Below are positions 6,601 through 12,366 of a stretch of DNA of 12,812 nt, in pieces. Within the stretch, counting starts at the first letter, position 1. The number at the start of each line of letters is the position of its first letter. Location of the stretch: the NCBI GenBank assembly GCA_018374635.1, contig JAHAEW010000087.1, forward strand, positions 1-12,812, given 5' to 3'. The stretch comes from Clostridiales bacterium. Its GTDB lineage: Bacteria > Bacillota > Clostridia > Oscillospirales > Oscillospiraceae. The notes under the pieces are model-generated. The model was not told the origin of the DNA and ran no database searches. It saw only the letters and a list, made by a program, of their open reading frames with translations. The translations under genes were made by a program, and so were the position numbers.

Positions 6601-8816
6601 CAGCCATTGAGGGCGCTGTGTTCCAGGTGCGCTATCTCTCTGGTAATACCAGCGGCACCGGCGGCACCGTCATCGGGACCTACCGCACTTCGGTCAACGG
6701 GTCCTTTACCGTTACGAATTGCAAAGCAGGCACTTATATCATTGAGGAGCTCTCCAGCGACGGCTCCCATGTTATCGACACACCGCCCCAGACCGTCTAC
6801 CTCTCTGGGCAGGAGCAGGAAGTCGTGCAGGTCCACTTTGGCAACAGCCCCAAGGGGGCTGTCCTGGTCAAGAAGGTGTCGGACGATGATAAGAAACTCC
6901 CTCTTTCCGGGGTGGAGTTCCTCGTGACCACCTCGGACGGAGCCGTGGTGGGCGATGCCAATGGCACGTTCGTGACGGATTCCTCCGGTTCCTTCCTGGT
7001 GGAAAATGTGGACCCTGGCACCTCGCTGGTGGTCAAGGAAACCAGGGCCAAACCCGGATACCTGTTGGATGATGTCCCCCAGACCGTCCAGGTCAAGGCG
7101 GGCCAGACCGTCACTCTGGAATTTCGGAATAAGCCCCTGGGCAATCTGGTGATCGAAAAGTGGGGCCGGAACGGGACCAAGACCGTCCCGCTGGAGGGCG
7201 TCAAGTTCGAGATCAAATACGCGGATGGCCGCTATGTGGATGACGGGGGCGGCACCCTGTCCAGCAAGGGCATCTACTATTCTGACTCCACAGGCAAGAT
7301 CACCCTGTCCGGGGTAACCGGCACCGTCATCGCAACGGAACTGGAGAGCGTGTCTGGATATACCATCGACCCGGACAGCCAGAGCCAGACCGTCACCATC
7401 AACCCCAATGATACGCAGACCCTCCGTTTTTACAACAACGCTGTGGGCGGCGTGGAGATTATCAAGGTCAGTTCTGCCGACAAAACCAAGCGTATCCCCA
7501 ACACCACCTTCGAGATCCGGCGGGTCAGTGATGACGCTCTGATGGACACCGTGACCACCGGAAAAACCGGCAGCGTCTTTGTGACCCTGGAGGATGACAG
7601 CTATTATGCGGTGGAAACGGAGAGTGCCGAGGGCTTCAAACTGGACAACACGCCCCACTATTTCACTGTAAAAAATGGGAGCTGCCCTCCGCTCACCGTG
7701 ACCAACGCGCCCCTCTCCGGCATCCTGCTCCATAAAATTTCCACCGCCGACGGCAAGGGCATCCCCGGCGTGTCCTTCATCCTTTATGACAGCGGACACA
7801 ACCCCATTGACCAGCAGACCACCGATGACCGGGGCTATACCTGGTTTGAGGACCTGACGGAGAGTGGCCGCTACTATCTCCGCGAACTGGAGAACGAGGG
7901 CTATATCCCGGACACCCAGGAGCGCACTGTCTATGTCAAGGCGGGTGAAACCACAAAAGTGACCTGGAAGAACACCCCTATCACAGGGCAGATCCAGATC
8001 GTGAAGAAGTCCGCCGACTACAACCCCACCACCGGTCTGCCCGCCGGGACGTTGTTGGAGGGGGCTGTCTTTGAAATTTATGACAAGGCGGGAAATCTGG
8101 TGGACACCATTCGGAGCGATGGCCGGGGCCTCGCGGTTTCCAAGCAGCTTCCCTTGTCGCGCTATACCATTCGGGAAGTCAAGGCTCCATCCAACTACGG
8201 CGTGAATGAGCAGGAACTGACCGCCTACCTGGAGCATGAGGGCCAGATCGTGCGCTTTGAAGTGACCAACAAGAGCCTGACCACTGGTGTGTCCATCACC
8301 AAGACAGGCCCCAAGGAAGCAATGAGCGGCCAGCCGGTCCGCTACACCTTCTCCGGTATTTCTAATACCTCAAACGTCCGTCTGGACAGTTTCTATTTCC
8401 GGGACACCCTGCCCGCTCAGGTAAGATTGAGCACGGTAGTGACCGGGACCTGGAACTTCCCCAGTACCTATAAGATCACCTACCGGGTGAATGGCGGAGA
8501 GCACCGCACTTTGGCAGACAATCTCTCTACCAGCAAAAGCTACACGCTGGACGCCTCTGCGGCTGCTCTTGGTCTTGCCGGCAATGAACGTGTGACCGAG
8601 ATCATGTTTGTGTTCGGTCAGGTTCCCGCAGGCTTTGCCCAGGTGGGGAAGCCCTATCTGAACTGTACCACAGTTTCCAATTTGAATGCAGGTTCCAGCT
8701 TCGTCAACATCGCGGATGTAGGCGGCGTGTACAACGGGACCTGGGTCCAGGCCATCAGCCGGTGGGTGACGAAGGTGTATGGAAAACCCATTCCTCTGCC
8801 CCGTACCGGCTATTGA
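3615..8816 (+). CDS. Giant multi-Cna-B (SpaA-type) surface protein ending in LPRTGY
   Basis: The 1733-residue protein starts at ATG 3615, because a typical signal peptide begins there (MKKRLLSLFLVFVTLLGILP, cut near ALA-ANT, residue 26). Upstream in-frame codons run back into the terminator hairpin. The spacing from AAGGAGG is long (12 bases), and TTG 3606 would be too close. Residues about 36-195 look like a thioester-type adhesion domain with C78 (PAYCVNP) and ATKMALW at 136-142. Residues about 196-340 form a probable second Ig-like domain. Thirteen Cna-B/SpaA-type domains follow from about 346 to 1555, each with a Lys in the first strand, a Glu in the middle and an Asn near the end. A different C-terminal domain (about 1556-1720) resembles a pilin isopeptide or DUF11-type fold. 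The chain ends with LPRTG (1728-1732) and a single Tyr. The role is probably a rigid surface stalk joined by the neighbouring sortase. It sits between two terminators, so it is expressed as a single gene or with its upstream neighbours. Confidence 0.9.
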   Translation: MKKRLLSLFLVFVTLLGILPTAALAANTEEEALGEVDIYNGGYELSYLTINGRIRTQDYTYFNYVDAKGQKKEVPAYCVNPNIKGVPQTVGVGESIKYLANERSSDPKVVGIISNGYPHRSLGELKLDNKYQAYYATKMALWCYLLPNWNIANLKVAPGLTGSELDIGNRILAAAKDIYKRGTTYNYMLEPRMTATPDKSVAYSVTVDGKQYKQQVFTIWSETWVYDYDVAVSFADPGSVPQGTRIVDENNQDITAVTTKWTGDGYGGKFKVLYPANSIEGESGSVQLSLTADVAQYAAMYAVCQEKDKYGSLQNYICDLDNSRHMELAAVSSYTGGGEPDPKETALKIVKLEEGTKIPLEGAVFSVYDPEGRKVGSFSTGPDGTVIIPLTLEGHYTVTEEIPPQYHLLPEERTQHTDVEYDKVATLTFWNAPYGSIRVQKVSDTGDALNGVTVQIKHIESGEVQTAKTKIGGMAVFDHLKPGGWEVREVAGISGWIADTDTVQTVSVVAGKTSDVTILNKELPGLRIIKYERGTMKAMPDVSFEIFRDAESLGIFQTDEFGEILLTDCKPGTYRAEERDTGGDGHVLDTTPQEVELKAGDGIKKLVFFNDRLPGIHLIKVDSSDLSKPIPNARFRFEAVDGSFGPVEYTTLEDGTIDLSKLPVGALVVTELDCPGYVIDDAQRIIHLDGNEQAQFVFTNSKLPSLHLYKESSDSKPLGGVTYRLAKIEDGSRYLDRTTGPDGSIVWEGLEPGVYSLKETSTVADHLLDPTEYHVQLFPGKDATICLQNNKRPNLTIWKHDADNSAPIKGTVFLVKGADGHSVAEVTTGADGSATVPNLLPGVYEVIEKSVPSPYLLDAPSQLVTLYPNRNRDVYFENHKSPTIEIIKENSITHDRLPNVRFQVWYASNDTETGELNDLGVFTTDENGRIELTGPANGLRDGWFRVKELAPPAGFSIKDSDTQEAFIPAGKGHTFLFENTPLSALCVWKYDSKTGAAIEGAVFQVRYLSGNTSGTGGTVIGTYRTSVNGSFTVTNCKAGTYIIEELSSDGSHVIDTPPQTVYLSGQEQEVVQVHFGNSPKGAVLVKKVSDDDKKLPLSGVEFLVTTSDGAVVGDANGTFVTDSSGSFLVENVDPGTSLVVKETRAKPGYLLDDVPQTVQVKAGQTVTLEFRNKPLGNLVIEKWGRNGTKTVPLEGVKFEIKYADGRYVDDGGGTLSSKGIYYSDSTGKITLSGVTGTVIATELESVSGYTIDPDSQSQTVTINPNDTQTLRFYNNAVGGVEIIKVSSADKTKRIPNTTFEIRRVSDDALMDTVTTGKTGSVFVTLEDDSYYAVETESAEGFKLDNTPHYFTVKNGSCPPLTVTNAPLSGILLHKISTADGKGIPGVSFILYDSGHNPIDQQTTDDRGYTWFEDLTESGRYYLRELENEGYIPDTQERTVYVKAGETTKVTWKNTPITGQIQIVKKSADYNPTTGLPAGTLLEGAVFEIYDKAGNLVDTIRSDGRGLAVSKQLPLSRYTIREVKAPSNYGVNEQELTAYLEHEGQIVRFEVTNKSLTTGVSITKTGPKEAMSGQPVRYTFSGISNTSNVRLDSFYFRDTLPAQVRLSTVVTGTWNFPSTYKITYRVNGGEHRTLADNLSTSKSYTLDASAAALGLAGNERVTEIMFVFGQVPAGFAQVGKPYLNCTTVSNLNAGSSFVNIADVGGVYNGTWVQAISRWVTKVYGKPIPLPRTGY
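3846..4028 (+). other. Thioester-like domain core with Cys present but expected Gln replaced by Lys
   Basis: C78 (codon 3846-3848, in PAYCVNP) and the block YATKMALWC (codon of K138 at 4026-4028) align by eye with the paired motifs of Cys-Gln thioester adhesion domains, which normally read YCxxP and TQxAxW. The residue that should be Gln is Lys here. If the alignment is right, the classical internal thioester could not form. Confidence 0.45.
4650..8276 (+). repeat. Thirteen tandem Cna-B/SpaA-type domains
   Basis: Domain starts fall near residues 346, 434, 525, 615, 705, 795, 883, 984, 1082, 1176, 1279, 1369 and 1458. Units are about 88-103 residues long and diverged in sequence, so they are not recent DNA duplications. 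The putative isopeptide Lys residues are 351, 441, 530, 620, 710, 799, 888, 989, 1086, 1182, 1284, 1374 and 1464. The Glu residues are 400 or 401, 489, 577, 671, 759, 848, 948, 1044, 1142, 1242, 1334, 1424 and 1521. The Asn residues are 431, 520, 610, 700, 789 or 790, 878, 979, 1077, 1172, 1274 or 1275, 1364, 1453 and 1552. All 13 triads look intact. Confidence 0.85.
8796..8813 (+). other. C-terminal LPRTGY sorting motif without anchor
   Basis: Codons CTG CCC CGT ACC GGC TAT encode LPRTGY, and TGA follows at once. Normal sorting signals have about 20 hydrophobic residues and a basic tail after LPxTG; neither is present. The frame after the TGA encodes polar residues through a terminator hairpin, so a missed readthrough anchor is unlikely. 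Confidence 0.8.
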
Positions 8817-8825
8817 TTTATACAT

Positions 8826-8863
8826 CGTGGACCTGCTCTCTGGGGCAGGTCCACGATATTTTT
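8826..8863 (+). terminator. Terminator after the Cna-B gene
   Basis: CGTGGACCTGC (8826-8836) pairs perfectly with GCAGGTCCACG (8845-8855) around an 8-base loop, followed by ATATTTTT (8856-8863). It lies 10 bases after the stop of the Cna-B gene and separates it from the ssb-led operon. Confidence 0.85.
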
Positions 8864-8885
8864 GCAACATTCATCCACGATATTT
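8850..8885 (+). repeat. Pair of 12-bp direct repeats before ssb
   Basis: TCCACGATATTT occurs at 8850-8861, partly inside the terminator, and again at 8874-8885, 24 bases apart start to start (about two helical turns). It may be a binding-site pair or a by-product of local duplication. No clear promoter is seen for ssb: TTGCAA (8862-8867) with TATCAC (8885-8890) at 17 bases is the best weak candidate, and the second repeat copy overlaps it. Confidence 0.3.
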
Positions 8886-8914
8886 ATCACCAACATGAAA
8901 AGGAGAAATGAACT

Positions 8915-9271
8915 ATGCTGAAGATCACTGCCATCGGAAACCTGACCAACGACGTGGAGCTGAAGGTGAGCGAGACTACCGGAAAGCCCTACGCCATCCT
9001 GCGCATTGCTTCGGACCGCCGTTACCGGGATCGGGACGGCAACCGGCTCACTGACTTTATCTCCATCAAGGTCCGTGGCCCTCTGGCGGAACGCTGTGCA
9101 GAGTTTGCCTGGAAGGGCTGCAAGCTGGCTGCTGCAGGCGACTTCGAGACCATCTCCTTTGCGGATGACCCTGACCGCCAGCCCGGTTTCCTGATCAAAG
9201 CCACGGAGGTGGAGTTCCTCTCTCCCCGGAAGGCGGAGGAAGGTATTCAGACCGAAGCGGAGGCCGCCTGA
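8915..9271 (+). CDS. ssb: Single-stranded DNA-binding protein
   Basis: A 118-residue OB-fold protein starting at ATG 8915 after AAAGGAG (8898-8904). The start MLKITAIGNLTNDVELK, then YAILRIASDRRYRDRDG and TDFISIKVRGPLAERCAEF, follows the bacterial SSB pattern of alternating strands with conserved Gly-Asn and a basic DNA-binding surface; the GCKLAAAGDFE strand also fits. It is shorter than chromosomal SSBs. It ends in EAEAA and lacks the acidic DDxxPF-type tip that recruits repair and replication partners, so it may only coat DNA. As the first gene of an overlapping operon it probably protects single strands during conjugal transfer or element replication. Its stop codon overlaps the next start by one base. 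Confidence 0.9.
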   Translation: MLKITAIGNLTNDVELKVSETTGKPYAILRIASDRRYRDRDGNRLTDFISIKVRGPLAERCAEFAWKGCKLAAAGDFETISFADDPDRQPGFLIKATEVEFLSPRKAEEGIQTEAEAA

Positions 9272-10206
9272 TGCGCAACACCGGCATCCGATACAGCAGC
9301 AAGGAGCGTATGCCCACCGTGCTGTCGGAGATGGCCGAGCTGCTCCCACCTTTGAGTGGGGAGCAGCTGGCTGTGCTGGAAGCAGACCTCTTGGCAAATG
9401 GCTGTTATGCCCCAGTCATCGTCAATGAGGATATGGTCATCGTAGATGGTCACAACCGCCAGAAGCTATGCCAGCAGCATGGCATTCCCTATGAAATGGC
9501 CGTGTTTTCCTTCGTGGATCTGCTGGAGGCCAAGCAGTGGGCACTGGATACCCAAAAGGGCCGCCGCAACCTGGACAAGTGGGAATTGGGCAAGATCGCC
9601 CTGAAGCTGAAACCGGACATTGAAGCCAGGGCCAGGAGGAATATGTCCGCAGGGGGCGGAGATCAGAAAAGCGAGGATGCAAAATCGGGTTTGGCAACAT
9701 TGCCGAACCCGATTTCTCCCATTGATACCCGCAAAGAGCTGGCGGATACTGTCGGCCTTGGCGAACGTACGATGGGCAAGGTGATGCAGATCGGGGAACA
9801 CGCTCCTCCCGCCGTGAAGGAAGCCCTGGACAGCGGGGACCTGTCCATCAACCAGGGCTACAATATTACCCGTCAGGTGCGGGATCTACCGGAGGAGCGG
9901 CGGGAGGAAGCCGCAGCCCTGGCGGTGGAACTGGAAAAGGCAAAAAAGGAGATCCGCCAGGGGGATGAGGACTCAGCCCGCAGGCACAAGATCGCGGGGC
10001 TGTTTTGCAAGGCGTTTGAAAAAGCGGTCCTGCTGACACCCACAGAGGAAAACGTGCAGATCTGGGCGGAGTGTACTCGCATGAACCAGGATGAGATCAG
10101 GGACAGCGCGCAGGAGGCCCGTGAACTGGCGGAGGTGTTTACCGCCATCGCCAATATCCTGGGGACTATGCTGAAGGATCAAGGAGGGAACGAGAGCATT
10201 GCGTAA
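9271..10206 (+). CDS. ParB-like nuclease/partition domain protein
   Basis: A 311-residue protein starting at ATG 9271, which shares one base with the ssb stop and follows GGAGG (9259-9263). Residues about 24-115 fit the ParB/Srx N-terminal fold: LSGEQLAVLEADLLANG, then APVIVNEDMVIVDGHNRQKL (GHNR in place of the GERR/GxxR box), then KWELGKIALKL. Residues about 150-200 look like the ParB central helix-turn-helix (RKELADTVGLGERTMGKVMQ). The C-terminal third is helical and highly charged (EERREEAAALAVELEKAKKE), suitable for a coiled coil. Canonical ParB proteins bind centromere sites and use CTP; plasmid relatives can be regulators or nucleases. No ParA-type Walker ATPase is visible nearby, whereas an actin-type system lies downstream, so this protein is more likely a DNA-binding regulator or accessory factor than half of a ParAB pair. 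Confidence 0.8.
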   Translation: MRNTGIRYSSKERMPTVLSEMAELLPPLSGEQLAVLEADLLANGCYAPVIVNEDMVIVDGHNRQKLCQQHGIPYEMAVFSFVDLLEAKQWALDTQKGRRNLDKWELGKIALKLKPDIEARARRNMSAGGGDQKSEDAKSGLATLPNPISPIDTRKELADTVGLGERTMGKVMQIGEHAPPAVKEALDSGDLSINQGYNITRQVRDLPEERREEAAALAVELEKAKKEIRQGDEDSARRHKIAGLFCKAFEKAVLLTPTEENVQIWAECTRMNQDEIRDSAQEARELAEVFTAIANILGTMLKDQGGNESIA

Positions 10207-10633
10207 ACAGAAGCCAATTCATGGGGCAGGGCCTCCTGGCAAGCCGCTCCTGCCCTTGGAGGCGGAAGTGGAGATCCTGGAAAAGCTGGGGGCTGATCTG
10301 CGGATCGGCTCCGGGGAGATCGCCGCCATTTTGAAAAAGTACGGCGTGGAGGCAGACGTGGAGCGACTCCAGGACAGCTACCGGAAACGGCTGGGGCAGC
10401 GGCTCATGGCCAGTATCCGGGATGAGGAGGGGCGCCGTGAGGTGTTGGCTCGCGGCAGCGAGTACATCGTGGTGGAGTGCTGCAGCGACCAGCAGGCCCT
10501 CAAGGCTATCCGCCATCGTATCCATAGCCAGATGAACGGCCTGGATGATTCCGCCGGCAAGGTGCGCCGCCGTATCCATGTGCTGGATCGGCTGGTGGGA
10601 AATCTTATGCTGGGTAGGAGGAAAGAATCGTGA
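10199..10633 (+). CDS. Hypothetical protein, 144 residues, possibly DNA-binding
   Basis: The start is TTG 10199, eight bases inside the end of the ParB-like gene, with AAGGAGGG (10181-10188) at a workable distance. The N-terminus is basic and proline-rich. Residues about 38-85 are helical (GSGEIAAILKKYGVEADVE and a basic stretch after it) and could form a helix-turn-helix, but I see no diagnostic motif. The C-terminal part is strongly basic (KAIRHRIHSQ, KVRRRIHVLDRL). I do not recognise the family. Overlap with genes on both sides suggests translational coupling and a shared role in element DNA maintenance. Confidence 0.75.
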   Translation: MRKQKPIHGAGPPGKPLLPLEAEVEILEKLGADLRIGSGEIAAILKKYGVEADVERLQDSYRKRLGQRLMASIRDEEGRREVLARGSEYIVVECCSDQQALKAIRHRIHSQMNGLDDSAGKVRRRIHVLDRLVGNLMLGRRKES

Positions 10634-11040
10634 GTGTATTAGATACCGCAGATACCATTCGGGCGCGTTATGAGCGGGCCGCCCCCCAGCTGGACCCGGA
10701 GGGCTTCCGCCTATTCCGTGCGGCTGGGGAGATCACCGGCATCCGAAACTTGTGGGAGGAGTTTCCCTACGAGGACGCCTGTGGCCGGTTTGAAGAGGCC
10801 AATGGCCATGAGCTCCTGCGTTACCTCACCGCCGCCCATTTCGGGGCCGTCTCCTGGGAGGTCGTGCCTGGGACCACCTATGAGCGGGCCATTCTGCGGG
10901 AGGTGGATACCTCCACCGAAGAATACCAGGCGTTTGCACGCCAGCTCTATGCCAAAGCTCTGGAGCGTATGGGGATCGGGAAAACAGCGCCTCAAAAGGA
11001 GACAGGAAAGAAAACAAAGCGAGGAGGTGACGCACGATAG
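10630..11040 (+). CDS. Hypothetical protein, 136 residues, basic tail
   Basis: The start is GTG 10630, overlapping the previous stop by four bases (GTGA), with AGGAGG at 10616-10621. The first about 115 residues look compact and mostly helical (YERAAPQLDPEGFRLFRAAG, EEFPYEDACGRFEEANG, YQAFARQLYAKALERMG). The last 20 residues are Lys/Arg-rich and probably disordered (KKTKRGGDAR). No signal peptide or membrane segment is visible and I do not recognise the family. Its position between ParB-like and ParM-like genes suggests a DNA-related accessory role. Confidence 0.75.
   Translation: MSVLDTADTIRARYERAAPQLDPEGFRLFRAAGEITGIRNLWEEFPYEDACGRFEEANGHELLRYLTAAHFGAVSWEVVPGTTYERAILREVDTSTEEYQAFARQLYAKALERMGIGKTAPQKETGKKTKRGGDAR
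11021..11030 (+). promoter_or_regulatory. Strong ribosome binding site with no standard start codon
   Basis: GAGGAGGTGA is the best Shine-Dalgarno match in the downstream operon. Within the normal spacing of 5-13 bases there is no ATG, GTG or TTG, only ACG (11034-11036) and ATA (11037-11039), which are in the same frame. It therefore marks an unusual start, or it is a chance match within the Lys/Arg-rich end of the preceding gene. Confidence 0.5.
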
Positions 11041-11138
11041 CGGAGATCAGCAAAGGCGCATGGCACACCAACGGCGCAAAGGTCCGACCGGCCCGCGCGA
11101 CGGCCCAGAAAAGAAAAAGTGAGGAAGAATCGAGGTAA
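11034..11138 (+). CDS. Possible small basic peptide with ACG or ATA start
   Basis: The frame after the strong ribosome site reads ACG ATA GCG GAG ATC and stays open to TAA 11136-11138. From ATA it encodes 33 residues (IAEISKGAWHTNGAKVRPAR, then a Lys/Glu-rich end). Its first codons overlap the previous stop in an ATAG arrangement like the ATGA overlaps seen elsewhere, and its stop lies six bases before the ParM-like start, as in a coupled operon. Against it, ACG and ATA starts are rare. The other candidate frame here (GTG 11027 to TGA 11122) starts inside the ribosome site and is less convincing. The peptide is basic and without a recognised family. Confidence 0.35.
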   Translation, partial: TIAEISKGAWHTNGAKVRPARATAQKRKSEEESR

Positions 11139-11144
11139 CACCAG

Positions 11145-12083
11145 ATGAGCGAACCCATTATGATCGGCGTGGACCATGGCTATGCGGCCATGAAAACTGC
11201 ACACTGTACGTTTCCCACTGGATTGGTGGAATATGAGCACGAACCCTACACCCGAAAAGGTGTGTTGGAGTATGGCGGAAAGTTTTATGTTGTGGGCAGC
11301 GGCCGCCAGCCGCTCCAAAAAGACAAAACCCAGACAGAGGACTATTACCTTCTGACCCTTGCGGCCATCGCCATGGAGATGGGCTTTCGGGGAACAAACG
11401 GTATGGCAGATATCCATTTGGCAGCAGGCTTGCCCCTGACCAGTTTTGGGCGGGATAAGAAAGCATTCCGTGACTATCTGCTCCGGGCTGGTGGGCCGGT
11501 GACCTTTCGGTATGAGGGCGAAAGTTATACCATCACCGTTTCGGATGTGTCTCTGTTCCCCCAGGGCTATGCGGCTGTTCTGACCCAACCGGAACTGCTG
11601 GACGAACCCTCTGTCATCGTGGCGGATATCGGGGGCTGGACAGTGGATCTGATGCGCCTGGACAGACGAATCCCCAACGCCGCCACCTGCCGCAGCCTGG
11701 AGTTGGGCATGATCCGCTGTGTGGATGAGATCGGAGAGCAGGTGCGGCGGCTGTTTGGCCTTTCCCTGACCGCACCTCAGATCGAGAGTGTTCTGCGTGG
11801 TGACTCGGCCAGCATGGATGAGCGAGTCCGCGCTGTCATCCATGCCCAAGCGGATAAGTATGTACGGAGACTGCTTTCCGCCATCATGGAGAGCGGTCTG
11901 GATGTACGGGCCATGCCCACAGTATTCCTGGGCGGCGGCGCAGCCCTGACGAAACGGCACGGTGGGGCCGTTGAGGGCCTTTTCCGGCCTTTTATCCTGG
12001 ATGACGTATGTCTGAACGCCAAGGGATATGAACGCCTTGTAGCCCAGATGTCGCGGGGAGAACGGAGCGAACGGGATGGCTGA
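11145..12083 (+). CDS. ParM/StbA-like actin-type plasmid segregation ATPase
   Basis: A 312-residue protein of the actin/Hsp70 ATPase fold, starting at ATG 11145 after GAGGTAA (11132-11138). The phosphate-1 loop is IGVDHGYAAMK (7-17), the phosphate-2 loop is ADIGGWTVDLM (160-170, with D161 and D168), and the adenosine motif is FLGGGAAL (261-268). Length and spacing of these motifs match ParM/Alp7-type plasmid actins, which polymerise with ATP and push DNA copies apart when bound through a small adaptor at a centromere. The next gene overlaps by eight bases and has the size and N-terminal strand expected for that adaptor. On a conjugative element such a pair would stabilise an extrachromosomal or multicopy phase. 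The centromere is not visible in the short gap upstream. Confidence 0.85.
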   Translation: MSEPIMIGVDHGYAAMKTAHCTFPTGLVEYEHEPYTRKGVLEYGGKFYVVGSGRQPLQKDKTQTEDYYLLTLAAIAMEMGFRGTNGMADIHLAAGLPLTSFGRDKKAFRDYLLRAGGPVTFRYEGESYTITVSDVSLFPQGYAAVLTQPELLDEPSVIVADIGGWTVDLMRLDRRIPNAATCRSLELGMIRCVDEIGEQVRRLFGLSLTAPQIESVLRGDSASMDERVRAVIHAQADKYVRRLLSAIMESGLDVRAMPTVFLGGGAALTKRHGGAVEGLFRPFILDDVCLNAKGYERLVAQMSRGERSERDG

Positions 12084-12366
12084 GAAACGGCGGCTGAACC
12101 TCTCTTTCTCGTTGTCCTCCCCTTACCAACGGGAGGCGTGGCGTATCCTGCGGGCCATCCCTGCGGGACAACGCACTGGCGCGGTGTGCCGGATGGTCTG
12201 TAAAGCACAGGAGCAGGACGCCCTTCTCTCTGCGATCCGGGGCCTGATCCGGGAGGAACTGCGGGATATCCAGTGTAAAAGCGAACAAACGAAGCAAGCC
12301 GGGGACATGGATGAAAGCGTCCTCGGCTTTCTGCGTGCGCTTCAGGAGGGAGATGATATGACCTGA
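12076..12366 (+). CDS. Probable ParR-like centromere-binding adaptor
   Basis: A 96-residue protein starting at ATG 12076, inside the end of the ParM-like gene (8-base overlap). It begins with a basic strand of alternating residues (KRRLNLSFSL, 4-13) followed by two or three helices (YQREAWRILRAIP, RTGAVCRMVCKA), the layout of a ribbon-helix-helix DNA-binding domain. The C-terminal part (about 50-96) is helical and acidic, suited to contact the actin filament. Identity rests on size, the predicted fold and its place directly after a ParM-like gene, since ParR sequences are poorly conserved. It also probably represses its own operon, as ParR proteins do. Confidence 0.65.
   Translation: MAEKRRLNLSFSLSSPYQREAWRILRAIPAGQRTGAVCRMVCKAQEQDALLSAIRGLIREELRDIQCKSEQTKQAGDMDESVLGFLRALQEGDDMT

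Noticed and set aside
4092..8237. Very long antisense open frames (547 and 784 codons) opposite the Cna-B gene
   Set aside because: They arise from the high third-position GC of the sense gene, have no family features or start signals, and the sense frame holds clear domains.
8817..8914. Readthrough of the Cna-B TGA into a missing membrane anchor
   Set aside because: The following frame encodes polar residues across a terminator hairpin and ends near the ssb start without a hydrophobic segment.
8895..8921. Eight-codon leader peptide (MKRRNELC) overlapping the ssb start
   Set aside because: No ribosome site precedes it, and its own first codons form the ssb ribosome site.
11027..11122. Frame from GTG 11027 giving a basic peptide ahead of the ParM-like gene
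   Set aside because: Its start sits inside the Shine-Dalgarno sequence, so it lacks a usable ribosome site; the neighbouring frame from ACG/ATA fits the spacing better.
11041..11144. Centromere-like iterons upstream of the ParM-like gene
   Set aside because: No repeated short motif could be found by eye in this short stretch.
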